The translations under genes were made by a program, and so were the position numbers. Below the pieces are notes generated by a model, which worked only from the letters and a program-made list of their open reading frames with translations, was not told the origin of the DNA and did not search any database. A stretch of DNA of 50,266 nucleotides from Flavobacterium sp. (GTDB taxonomy: Bacteria; Bacteroidota; Bacteroidia; Flavobacteriales; Flavobacteriaceae): assembly GCF_025352425.1 (NCBI RefSeq), contig NZ_JANXTI010000032.1, positions 1 through 50,266 of the forward strand, read 5' to 3'. Positions 27,091 to 34,807 of this stretch are shown here, piece by piece (positions within the stretch are counted from its first letter, which is position 1; each line of letters opens with the position of its first letter).

Positions 27091-27157
27091 GCAAATTCGC
27101 AAATTGGATAATTGAATTAATTAATTTTTTAAAAAATAAATTTACGAATTTGTGGTA
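27091..27157. repeat. Long imperfect inverted repeat between the nitrilase and preT genes
   Basis: Arms ACCGCAAATTCGCAAATT and AATTTACGAATTTGTGGT match at 16 of 18 positions when one is reverse-complemented. They are separated by an AT-rich loop. This is a different family from the TTAAG repeats. It could be a stem that punctuates the polycistronic RNA. Confidence 0.65.
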
Positions 27158-27190
27158 AAGCTTTCAATTACAAATAAAACCAACTAGAAT

Positions 27191-28573
27191 ATGAGTATTA
27201 AAAATAACCGCTTAACCACTGCGGAATATCAAGAAAATTTTGCGGACATCCATCCGCCTTTTGAAACAGCGGATGCGGCGTTGACAGAAGCAAATCGTTG
27301 CCTGTTTTGTTACGACCCACCTTGTATGAAGTCATGCCCGACGTCCATCAACGTGCCAAAATTCATCAAGCAAATTGCTACTGATAACCTAAAGGGTTCA
27401 GCACACACCATTTTTGCTTCCAACATTATGGGCGCTGGTTGTAGTAAAGTGTGCCCGGTAGAAAAATTATGTGAAGGTGCCTGCGTATACAATCTGATGC
27501 ACGAGGAACCAATTAACATTGCCCGTCTCCAACGCTATTCTACCGAAAAGGCAATGGACAATAATTGGCAATTATTCAAAAGAAAACCATCAAAAGGTAA
27601 AAGAGTTGCGATTGTCGGCGCTGGTCCGGCCGGATTAAGTTGCGCGCACACTTTGAGTCGTGAAGGAATCGATGTAACCATTTATGAAAAAGAAGCCAAA
27701 GGCGGCGGATTAATGACTTACGGAATTGCAGCTTATAAAGTAACTCCAGAATTCTGCGAAGATGAAGTGAACTATATTACTTCCATTGGGGGGATCGAAA
27801 TTAAATACAACCAAGAATTTGGAAAGGATATTACGTTAGCCCAATTACAACAAAACTACGATGCCGTTTATATGGCGTTCGGAGTTGGATTGGCGCGCCA
27901 ATTAGATATTCCGGGCGAACATTTGGAAGGAGTTGAAGACGCGATAAAATTTATTTACGAATTACGCGACAATGCCTATTCCAAAATTGCCGTTGGCGAT
28001 AAAGTAGCGGTAATCGGAATGGGAATGACCGCTATTGATGCGGCAACGCAGGCAAAACGATTGGGTGCGAGCGATGTAACTCTGGTTTATAGAAGAACAC
28101 AAGCCGAAATGCCGTGTACCCAAAAAGAACTTGACATTGCAAAACTTGACGGCTGCAAAATCATGTGGCTTACCTCTCCAAAGGAAATTTTGGGTAATGG
28201 AAAGGTAACTCAATTAGTTTGCGATGTGATGAAATTGGGCGAACCGGATTCCAGCGGAAGAAGAAGCCCAATAGTTTCAGGCGAAACATTTACGCTTGAT
28301 GTTGATATGGTTATCAAAGCCGCCGGGCAGATGCCGTTTACTTCTTTGGTAAACGATAATAATATTGAAAATAACAACGGAAAAGTAGCTGTAGAAGGAA
28401 AGTCTTCAACAAAAATGACTGGAGTTTTCGCCGGCGGCGATTGTGTAAACGGTGGAAGAGAAGTCGTAGATGCTGTTCAGGCAGGAAAAGACGGGGCAGC
28501 AGCCATATTGAAATACATGATTGGACCACATTACATCATCGAATCCGAATTAAAACCCACATTCAACAATTAA
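27191..28573 (+). CDS. preT: Dihydropyrimidine dehydrogenase, NAD-/flavin-binding subunit PreT
   Basis: Electron-input subunit of NAD-dependent dihydropyrimidine dehydrogenase, related to the GltD-like N-terminal half of mammalian DPD. 460 residues. N-terminal Cys-rich Fe-S region: CLFCYDPPCMKSCPTSINVP and GAGCSKVCPVEKLCEGAC. Then the FAD site RVAIVGAGPAGLSCAHTL, a second dinucleotide fold with VAVIGMGMTAIDAATQAKRL, and a C-terminal FAD motif GVFAGGDCVNGGREVVDAVQ. preA follows 91 bases later. Together they reduce uracil or thymine to the dihydro form, the first pathway step. Confidence 0.93.
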   Translation: MSIKNNRLTTAEYQENFADIHPPFETADAALTEANRCLFCYDPPCMKSCPTSINVPKFIKQIATDNLKGSAHTIFASNIMGAGCSKVCPVEKLCEGACVYNLMHEEPINIARLQRYSTEKAMDNNWQLFKRKPSKGKRVAIVGAGPAGLSCAHTLSREGIDVTIYEKEAKGGGLMTYGIAAYKVTPEFCEDEVNYITSIGGIEIKYNQEFGKDITLAQLQQNYDAVYMAFGVGLARQLDIPGEHLEGVEDAIKFIYELRDNAYSKIAVGDKVAVIGMGMTAIDAATQAKRLGASDVTLVYRRTQAEMPCTQKELDIAKLDGCKIMWLTSPKEILGNGKVTQLVCDVMKLGEPDSSGRRSPIVSGETFTLDVDMVIKAAGQMPFTSLVNDNNIENNNGKVAVEGKSSTKMTGVFAGGDCVNGGREVVDAVQAGKDGAAAILKYMIGPHYIIESELKPTFNN

Positions 28574-28576
28574 AAA

Positions 28577-28642
28577 CTTAATCAACGTTAATCTCTTAAT
28601 GGTTTAAAATTTTTTACCATTAAGGAATTAAGCAAGATTAAG
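28577..28642. repeat. Dispersed TTAAG/CTTAAT intergenic repeat, copy 5 (arms reversed)
   Basis: CTTAATCAACGTTAATCTCT plus TAATGGT, a loop TTTAAAATTTTTT-like, then ACCATTAAGGAATTAAGC plus AAGATTAAG. The arms are about 27 bases with several mismatches. Compared with copies 2 and 4 the order of arms is inverted, so the half-element may be the mobile or duplicating unit. Confidence 0.65.
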
Positions 28643-28664
28643 CTAAACAATAAAATAGAAAATT

Positions 28665-29933
28665 ATGGCAGATATATCAACAGATTTCCTCGGAATCAAA
28701 TCTCCAAATCCATTTTGGTTAGCAAGCGCGCCTCCAACCGATAAATTAATCAATGTTGTCCGTGCTTTTGAAGCCGGTTGGGGCGGCGTAGTGTGGAAAA
28801 CATTAGGCTCGCAAGTGAAAAATGTTTCTTCGCGTTATTCCTCCGTGAATTATGGCGGAAAGCGTATGATGGGCTTCAACAATATCGAACTAATCAGCGA
28901 CAGACCTTTGGAAATCAATCTAAAAGAAATATACGAAGTCGTAAAAATGTTCCCAGACAGAGCAATGATTGTTTCCCTAATGGCGGACAACGACCGAAAA
29001 TCATGGCATGATTTAATCATGAAAGCAGAAGATGCCGGAGCAATGGGATTTGAATTAAACTTTGGATGCCCACACGGAATGACAGAAAGAGGAATGGGAG
29101 CAGCAGTAGGACAAGATCCGGAAATTGCCAAAATGGTAGTCGAATGGGTAATGGAAAAAGCAACAATTCCGGTAATTACTAAGCTTACGCCCAATGTACA
29201 TTCGGTAGTTCCAACGGCGCGTGGAGCCGTAGAAGGTGGAACAAGTGCATTGAGTTTGATAAACACCATTCAAAGCGTTACCGGAATTGATTTGGATACT
29301 TTGGTTCCAAATCCATACGTTGCCGGACAAAGCGTTTTCGGTGGTTATTGCGGTCCCGCCGTAAAACCAATCGCCTTAAAAATGCTAACAACTGTAGCGC
29401 AGGATCCAATTGCATCTAAGGTTCCAATTTCAGGAATTGGCGGCGTGAGCACTTGGAAAGATGCGGTTGAATTCATGCTTTTAGGCGCAACTTCTGTGCA
29501 GGTTTGTACTGCGGCGATGAATCACGGTTTCCGAATTGTTGAAGATATGTGCGAAGGTTTAAGCAACTGGATGGATGAAAAAGGGTTTGAAAAAACTACC
29601 GACTTCATCGGAAAATCAGTAGAGAAAATAACGCATTGGGAAGATTTAGACATCAATTACCATCATATTGCGAAAATCGACCAAGACAAATGCATCCACT
29701 GCGGACTGTGTTACATCGCCTGCGAAGACACATCGCATCAATCAATCAATGTCGAAAGAGGAAATCCATATAACAATTACACAGTTAAAGAAGAAGAATG
29801 TGTCGGCTGTAATTTATGCAAATTGGTTTGCCCTGTTGATGCCTGCATCACGATGGAAGAACACAGAGTTGCTCCCGAATATGTAAACTGGAAAGACTGG
29901 CAAAGAGAAGGCCGGCCGTTGAATGATCATTAA
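28665..29933 (+). CDS. preA: Dihydropyrimidine dehydrogenase, FMN/Fe-S catalytic subunit PreA
   Basis: Reduces uracil or thymine to the 5,6-dihydropyrimidine using electrons from PreT. 422 residues. The FMN barrel resembles dihydroorotate dehydrogenase, with NPFWLASAPPT at the start and FGCPHGMTERGMG carrying Cys135, equivalent to the active-site Cys of mammalian DPD. The C-terminal ferredoxin domain carries two 4Fe-4S motifs: CIHCGLCYIAC and CVGCNLCKLVCPVDAC. It pairs with preT upstream. The GCPHGM active-site signature distinguishes it from dihydroorotate dehydrogenases. Confidence 0.95.
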   Translation: MADISTDFLGIKSPNPFWLASAPPTDKLINVVRAFEAGWGGVVWKTLGSQVKNVSSRYSSVNYGGKRMMGFNNIELISDRPLEINLKEIYEVVKMFPDRAMIVSLMADNDRKSWHDLIMKAEDAGAMGFELNFGCPHGMTERGMGAAVGQDPEIAKMVVEWVMEKATIPVITKLTPNVHSVVPTARGAVEGGTSALSLINTIQSVTGIDLDTLVPNPYVAGQSVFGGYCGPAVKPIALKMLTTVAQDPIASKVPISGIGGVSTWKDAVEFMLLGATSVQVCTAAMNHGFRIVEDMCEGLSNWMDEKGFEKTTDFIGKSVEKITHWEDLDINYHHIAKIDQDKCIHCGLCYIACEDTSHQSINVERGNPYNNYTVKEEECVGCNLCKLVCPVDACITMEEHRVAPEYVNWKDWQREGRPLNDH

Positions 29934-29935
29934 TT

Positions 29936-30050
29936 TTGGGCGTGTCCCTTCGGGTCGGGCTTTCCGTTGCAATCTTGTCATTGCGAGCTTGCGAAGCAAT
30001 CTCACAATAACAAGGATTTCCACTGCAATCCCTCACGCTGACGTTAAATT
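29936..30050. repeat. Nested dispersed intergenic repeat after preA
   Basis: Outer element GGGCGTGTCCCTTCGGGTCG with CTTTCCGTTGCAATC, and GGATTTCCACTGCAATCCC with TCACGCTGACG at the other end. Between them sits a second element, GTCATTGCGAGCTTGCGAAG plus CAATCTCAC. From memory both resemble repeats scattered in many Flavobacterium genomes, and one appears inserted in the other. It occupies nearly all of the gap between preA and the M20 hydrolase gene. Confidence 0.6.
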
Positions 30051-30059
30051 AGAAAACAT

Positions 30060-31295
30060 ATGAAAATAAACCCAACAAGGCTTCAATCGTATTTCGAAGC
30101 CATGTCCAAAATCGGAAAAATTGGTGAAACTGGAACCTGTCGCCCTGCGCATACGGCTTTGGAAAAACAAGGTTTTGAAATCGCCGGTTCCTGGATGAGC
30201 GAAGCGGGAATGTCGGTTCACATTGACAACTTTGGAAACTTAATAGGAAGACTGGAAGGCAAAAATCCTGACTTGCCGGTTTTGATGATGGGTTCACATC
30301 TCGATTCCCAACCTTACGGCGGAAGATTTGACGGAGTTGCTGGAGTTTTGTGCGCCATTGAAGTGGTTCGAACATTGCACGAAAACGACGTTATCCCTGA
30401 AAGAAGTATCGAAGTAATTTCGTTTGCCGATGAAGAAGGCTGGCGTTTTAACAAAGGCTTATTCGGTTCGCGTGGAATTTTAGGCAAATTTGAAGAAGGC
30501 GAATTGCAAAGAAAAGACCAAGACGGAATCACAAGAGAACAGGCATTAAAGGATTTTGGCTGCGATATTACCAAGTTTAAGGAATCAGAGTACAAACAAG
30601 GAAGCATTTTTTGCTTTTTGGAATTACATATTGAACAAGGCCCCGTTTTGGATATGGCAAACAAACCGATTGGCGTAGTTTCCGGAATTTCGGGACCGCT
30701 TTGGTGGACAGTCAAACTCAAAGGAATGGCGGGTCATGCAGGTTCTGTTCCAATGCCAATCCGAAAAGATGCTATGGTCGGTGCAGCGGAAATAATCATC
30801 GCCTTAAACGAAATTGCGACTCAGGTTCCCGGAAATCCAACCGTAGGAACTGTCGGAACCCTGAATGTTTTTCCCGCTTCGCGAAATATCATAGCTGAAG
30901 AAGTTACCATGACAATTGACTTACGCGATATTGATTTGGATAGAAGAAACCGTTATGAAAAACAACTTCGAGACAAAATTGAAGCAATAACCAAAAAACA
31001 TAATCTGACGTATTCCATTTCCGAAGACACCAAAAGCGACCCGCGTTATTGCGCTGATTGGATTAAGGAAATCATTCACGCCGAATGCCAAAAACTGCAA
31101 TTGGACGAAATTGAATTGATGAGCGGTCCATTTCATGATGCGTTGGCACTGTCTTACGTTTGCGATTATGGGATGATATTCGTGCGTTGTAAAGATGGCA
31201 TCAGCCACAATCCGCTGGAATATTCCTCGTATGAGGATTTAGCGCTTGGGGCCAATGTTTTATTAGGAACAGTAACTCAGGTTTTGAAAAAATAA
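30060..31295 (+). CDS. M20-family Zn-dependent N-carbamoyl-amino-acid amidohydrolase
   Basis: 411 residues of the hydantoinase/carbamoylase branch of peptidase family M20, which includes beta-ureidopropionase, L-N-carbamoylase and allantoate amidohydrolase. Visible: MGSHLDSQPYGGRFDGVAG (metal His and bridging Asp), SFADEEGWRF (catalytic Glu and metal Glu), CFLELHIEQGPVLD, the dimerisation-lid region GMAGHAGSVPM, SGPFHDALALS and GISHNPLEYSS (last metal His). Position at the end of the pyrimidine cluster suggests N-carbamoyl-beta-alanine as substrate, the same step predicted for the nitrilase-type enzyme at 26208. It might prefer the beta-aminoisobutyrate derivative or another ureido acid. Confidence 0.9.
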   Translation: MKINPTRLQSYFEAMSKIGKIGETGTCRPAHTALEKQGFEIAGSWMSEAGMSVHIDNFGNLIGRLEGKNPDLPVLMMGSHLDSQPYGGRFDGVAGVLCAIEVVRTLHENDVIPERSIEVISFADEEGWRFNKGLFGSRGILGKFEEGELQRKDQDGITREQALKDFGCDITKFKESEYKQGSIFCFLELHIEQGPVLDMANKPIGVVSGISGPLWWTVKLKGMAGHAGSVPMPIRKDAMVGAAEIIIALNEIATQVPGNPTVGTVGTLNVFPASRNIIAEEVTMTIDLRDIDLDRRNRYEKQLRDKIEAITKKHNLTYSISEDTKSDPRYCADWIKEIIHAECQKLQLDEIELMSGPFHDALALSYVCDYGMIFVRCKDGISHNPLEYSSYEDLALGANVLLGTVTQVLKK

Positions 31296-31328
31296 AACGA
31301 AACAGTACACGCCTTTCAAACCAACTTT

Positions 31329-31358
31329 AGCCGTCAGAGAAATTTGATGGCTTTTTTT
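31329..31358 (+). terminator. Intrinsic terminator of the pyrimidine cluster
   Basis: AGCCGTCA (31329-31336) and TGATGGCT (31345-31352) form an 8-base stem with one G-U pair, followed by seven T in total. It lies 34 bases after the M20 gene stop. Confidence 0.75.
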
Positions 31359-31403
31359 ATTGTCTTTTAATAAATAGTATATTTACTTCTTTAACACGCA
31401 ACA

Positions 31404-32357
31404 ATGTCCAATCAAGACGTCAGAATACTTCATATCGACAGCAATCATCCCTTATTATGGGAACAATTGGGAGAAGCAGGATTTCAAAATGAAGCCGATT
31501 TTGAATCCAACAAAGCCGAAATTGAAGCCAAAATTCACAATTATCAGGGCATCATTATCCGCAGCCGGTTTAAAATTGACAAGGAATTTATTGATAAAGC
31601 CACCAATCTAAAATTCATAGCCCGCGTAGGTGCTGGTTTGGAAAGCATTGATTGCGAGTATGCCATTTCCAAAAATATCCATTTGATTGCCGCTCCGGAA
31701 GGTAACAGGAATGCTGTTGGCGAACATGCACTGGGAATGCTTTTGTCCTTAATGAATAAACTGAATCGTGCCGATAAATTGGTAAAAGAAGGACATTGGA
31801 TTCGAGAAGGGAACCGTGGTTATGAGTTAGAAGGCAAAACTATAGGGATGATTGGTTACGGCAATATGGGGAAATCATTTGCAAAAAAACTGCGCGGATT
31901 TGATGTGGATGTTTTGTGTTATGATATGCTTCCAACTGTTGGCGATGAAAATGCCAAACAGGTTTCATTGTCAGAATTACAGGCTAAAGCCGATGTTTTG
32001 AGCCTTCATATTCCATGGACACTTGAAACAGATAAAATGATTAATACTGATTTCATTAATGCTTTTGCCAAACCATTTTGGTTTATCAATACGTCACGCG
32101 GGAAAAATGTGGTGACAGATGATTTGGTTACAGCATTACAATCTGGAAAAATTCTTGGTGCGGGACTGGATGTTTTGGAATATGAAAAATCATCTTTTGA
32201 AAATCTTTTTGTTGACGCCCAAAAACCAAGAGCCTTTGACTATTTATTACAGGGAGAAAATGTTTTATTAACACCACATATTGCCGGCTGGACATTTGAA
32301 AGTCATCAGAAACTGGCGCAAACCATTGCGGATAAAATCAAGAAATTACATGAGTAA
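31404..32357 (+). CDS. D-isomer-specific 2-hydroxyacid dehydrogenase
   Basis: NAD-dependent reduction of a 2-keto acid or its reverse; related to 3-phosphoglycerate dehydrogenase. 317 residues: substrate-binding start, NAD fold with KTIGMIGYGNMGKSFAKKL, FINTSRGKNV carrying the catalytic Arg, and LTPHIAGWTFES carrying the catalytic His. There is no ACT domain, so it is not a long-form SerA. It starts 46 bases after the preceding terminator and overlaps the next gene by 8 bases, so it heads a new operon. The substrate is not evident. Confidence 0.88.
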   Translation: MSNQDVRILHIDSNHPLLWEQLGEAGFQNEADFESNKAEIEAKIHNYQGIIIRSRFKIDKEFIDKATNLKFIARVGAGLESIDCEYAISKNIHLIAAPEGNRNAVGEHALGMLLSLMNKLNRADKLVKEGHWIREGNRGYELEGKTIGMIGYGNMGKSFAKKLRGFDVDVLCYDMLPTVGDENAKQVSLSELQAKADVLSLHIPWTLETDKMINTDFINAFAKPFWFINTSRGKNVVTDDLVTALQSGKILGAGLDVLEYEKSSFENLFVDAQKPRAFDYLLQGENVLLTPHIAGWTFESHQKLAQTIADKIKKLHE

Positions 32358-32748
32358 TAAAGACATTAAAAGAGTAACAGGCTTAGGTGGGTTTTTCTTC
32401 AAATGTGAAGATCCCAATGCTATAAAAGAATGGTACAAAAACCATCTCGGAATTCCGGTAGATTCATATGGCTGGACGTTTTGGTGGAAAGACAAAGACG
32501 GCAAAGAATGCTCTACGCAATGGTCGCCTTTTGACGCGGACACCAAGTATTTTTCGCCAAGCGATAAACCGTTTATGATGAATTACAGGGTGCATGATTT
32601 GGAAGCCTTGCTAAAGGTGCTAAAAGAAGAAGGAGTAACCATTGCAGGAGATATGGAAACTTACGATTATGGAAAGTTTGGCTGGATTTTGGACCCCGAA
32701 GGAAATAAAATTGAACTTTGGGAACCAAATGATAGCGCTTTCTTATAA
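32350..32748 (+). CDS. VOC-family (glyoxalase-like) protein
   Basis: 132 residues from the ATG at 32350 (MSNKDIKRVTG). This start overlaps the dehydrogenase stop by 8 bases and fits the domain better than an upstream in-frame ATG at 32281. A single vicinal-oxygen-chelate fold is suggested by GFFFKCEDPNAIKEWYKNHL near the start and WILDPEGNKIELWEP at the end, the latter with the typical metal-site Glu. Members act as glyoxalases, dioxygenases or resistance proteins; the activity here is unknown. Confidence 0.85.
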   Translation: MSNKDIKRVTGLGGFFFKCEDPNAIKEWYKNHLGIPVDSYGWTFWWKDKDGKECSTQWSPFDADTKYFSPSDKPFMMNYRVHDLEALLKVLKEEGVTIAGDMETYDYGKFGWILDPEGNKIELWEPNDSAFL

Positions 32749-32803
32749 TTTTTTATATTTTAGTCGAATAAATAAAACAAAACCAATAAAAACCAAACGT
32801 ATT

Positions 32804-33142
32804 ATGGACGCACAAAAAGTTGACATGTTTATGATTGCCAATAACAAGTATTTTGAAGGACACCATCTGAATGCTGTAAGAGAAAAATTATTAAGTTTAG
32901 ATGATGCTAAATGGGCTTTGGTACAAACACTACAATTTAAAAATCCTGATACTGCACAAATTTTATCAGTTTTAGGTGGTCAAATTGGAATGGATCGCTT
33001 CTTTATTGGTGATACCGGGCTGGGAATTGCGAAATTATTAACGTGTGGCGGACTTTACATCTGGACAATTATTGACTGGTTTTCCATCAGTGGCGCTGCC
33101 CGTGAAAAAAATATGGAAACGTTCCAAAACGCATTATACTAA
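32804..33142 (+). CDS. TM2-domain membrane protein
   Basis: 112 residues from the ATG at 32804 (MDAQKVDMFMIANNKYFEGH); an upstream in-frame extension runs into the previous gene and is unlikely. The C-terminal half is a TM2 domain: two hydrophobic segments with LGGQIGMDRFFIGDTGLGI, the conserved GxxGxDRF/YxG turn, then KLLTCGGLYIWTIIDWF. It is followed with no gap by the DUF2752 gene. The function of bacterial TM2 proteins is largely unknown. Confidence 0.88.
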   Translation: MDAQKVDMFMIANNKYFEGHHLNAVREKLLSLDDAKWALVQTLQFKNPDTAQILSVLGGQIGMDRFFIGDTGLGIAKLLTCGGLYIWTIIDWFSISGAAREKNMETFQNALY

Positions 33143-33550
33143 ATGACACCAAGAAATAAGCTGTATGCCACATTCTTGACGGCAGCAATTGCCGGCTACA
33201 CTTATTTTGCCATTTCACTTTATCGCTCGAAAAGTACTGACGTTAGTTTTTGTATGATTAAAAATGTGACAGGTTATGCCTGCCCTTCTTGTGGTACAAC
33301 CCGGGCCATACAATTACTTTTGCAGCAAAGATGGATCGCTTCATTAGAAATGAATCCTTTCGGTATAATTGTATTATTACTTATGGCAATTGTGCCATTT
33401 TGGATAATAACGGATATGGTTTTAAAAAAAGACAGCTTTTTTAAATCGTATAAAAAAACAGAAACTACTATCAGAAAACCTTGGATTGCTTTCATTTTGA
33501 TAGTGCTGGTATTTCTCAATTGGATTTGGAATCTATACAAACATTTATGA
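33143..33550 (+). CDS. DUF2752-family membrane protein
   Basis: 135 residues with about three hydrophobic segments. The family motif GYACPSCGTTRAIQLLL lies after the first segment, followed by NPFGIIVLLLM. The start codon directly follows the TM2 gene stop, and its own TGA overlaps the next ATG (ATGA). The conserved CPxCG pair may bind a metal or form a disulfide, but the function is unknown. Confidence 0.88.
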   Translation: MTPRNKLYATFLTAAIAGYTYFAISLYRSKSTDVSFCMIKNVTGYACPSCGTTRAIQLLLQQRWIASLEMNPFGIIVLLLMAIVPFWIITDMVLKKDSFFKSYKKTETTIRKPWIAFILIVLVFLNWIWNLYKHL

Positions 33551-33978
33551 TACACGAAACAACTTTTGTTTACAAACCCGGCGAACACGAACGCGAAAAA
33601 GCATCCAACAGCTATTTGATGTCTTTGGTAGCACTTATCGCCGGACTGCCGTTACCGATTATTAATTTATTGGCAACATTCTTCTTCTATTTAGCCAATA
33701 GAAAAGGAACTTATTTTGTTCGTTGGCATTGCACACAGGCCTTATTTTCGCAACTGGCTTTGCTCGGAATTAACAGCGCCAGTTTCTGGTGGACAATGTC
33801 TATTATTTTTACCGATGAAAAAGTAAGCAATCAATACTTCGCTTATATTTTCACCGTGATCTTATTTAATCTGTTAGAGATTTTTTCTACCATTTATGCC
33901 GCTACACAAGTCCGCAAAGGGAAACACGTCCAGTTTTTGTTTTTTGGAAATCTTACTAATTTAATATGCAGACCCTAA
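33547..33978 (+). CDS. DUF4870-like membrane protein
   Basis: 143 residues from the ATG at 33547, chosen because ATGA overlaps the stop of the DUF2752 gene. N-terminal soluble stretch MIHETTFVYKPGEHEREKAS, then three to four hydrophobic segments containing PLPIINLLATFFFYLANRKG and FVRWHCTQALFSQLALL, resembling DUF4870/Tic20-like proteins. The next gene starts within TAATG at its stop, implying coupled translation. The function is unknown. Confidence 0.75.
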   Translation: MIHETTFVYKPGEHEREKASNSYLMSLVALIAGLPLPIINLLATFFFYLANRKGTYFVRWHCTQALFSQLALLGINSASFWWTMSIIFTDEKVSNQYFAYIFTVILFNLLEIFSTIYAATQVRKGKHVQFLFFGNLTNLICRP

Positions 33979-34778
33979 TGACTAAGAAAATTTTATTACA
34001 AGCAGTTCTATTAGTAGCATCTTTTTTTCTGGTATGGTTTGGATTTTCCCAAGTCGATTTTATGAAGATGTTCAAAGTTGAGAAACGAACTGAAAATATG
34101 GAACACAAACTCGGTGATATGATTTGGAAACAAATTGAAGATTCTGAAGATATTGTCACCAATGACACCATTGTAAAATCATTGGATAAATTACTAAAAC
34201 CATTATGTGATGCTAATGATATTGACCAAGATTCATTGAAAGTACATATTATAAAAAAAGATGAAATCAATGCCTTTGCATTACCTAATAATCATTTGGT
34301 AGTTTACACAGGATTGATTAAAGACTGCAAAAGGCAAGAAGCACTACAGGGTGTTTTAGGCCATGAGATAGCTCATATTGAAAACCATCACGTGATGAAA
34401 AAACTATCAAAAGAAATTGGCTATTCGGTATTATTGACTGCTGCCGGAGGTTCAAAAGGAGGCCAGATGGCGAGAGAGATACTGAAAACACTTTCCTCTT
34501 CTGCTTATGACAGATCTCTCGAAAAAGAAGCTGATATTGCCAGTGTTAAATATATGATAGAAGCCAAAATTGACCCCAGACCTATGGCGGATTTTATGTA
34601 TCAGATGGCGCAGGATATCAGAATTGATAAAAGCATGTATTGGATTGCCGATCATCCGGAATCCGAAGAGCGAGCCAAATATATTTTGGAATATATCAAA
34701 GGCAAGAAGTTAAAAAGTAACCCCACACTTTCTGAAAAAGATTGGAAAACGTTTCAGGAACAAGTTGGAAATGAATAA
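33978..34778 (+). CDS. M48-family zinc metallopeptidase
   Basis: About 266 residues from the ATG overlapping the previous stop (TAATG); an ATG 12 bases upstream (33966) is an alternative. One N-terminal hydrophobic segment (LLQAVLLVASFFLVWFGFS) could be a signal or anchor. The catalytic domain has GHEIAHIENHHVM (HExxH) and SLEKEADIASVKYM with the third zinc-ligand Glu. It resembles periplasmic or membrane-anchored M48 peptidases (BepA/LoiP type). It is the last gene of the small membrane-protein operon. Confidence 0.9.
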   Translation: MTKKILLQAVLLVASFFLVWFGFSQVDFMKMFKVEKRTENMEHKLGDMIWKQIEDSEDIVTNDTIVKSLDKLLKPLCDANDIDQDSLKVHIIKKDEINAFALPNNHLVVYTGLIKDCKRQEALQGVLGHEIAHIENHHVMKKLSKEIGYSVLLTAAGGSKGGQMAREILKTLSSSAYDRSLEKEADIASVKYMIEAKIDPRPMADFMYQMAQDIRIDKSMYWIADHPESEERAKYILEYIKGKKLKSNPTLSEKDWKTFQEQVGNE

Positions 34779-34807
34779 AAAAGTCCCGATTAGTTCGGGA
34801 CTTTTTT
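34777..34807. terminator. Bidirectional terminator between convergent genes
   Basis: AAAAAGTCCCGA and TCGGGACTTTTT form a 12-base stem with a short loop. It follows the M48 gene and reaches the stop codon of the minus-strand acyltransferase gene. The A-tract on one side and T-tract on the other let it act in both directions. Confidence 0.85.

Noticed and set aside
32281..32349. Upstream start for the VOC protein
   Set aside because: The added residues lie inside the dehydrogenase gene in another frame and have no similarity to the VOC fold. The ATG at 32350 fits translational coupling.
31404..32357. 2-hydroxyacid dehydrogenase as part of the pyrimidine operon
   Set aside because: An intrinsic terminator at 31329-31358 separates it from the M20 gene, and the pathway has no need for it.
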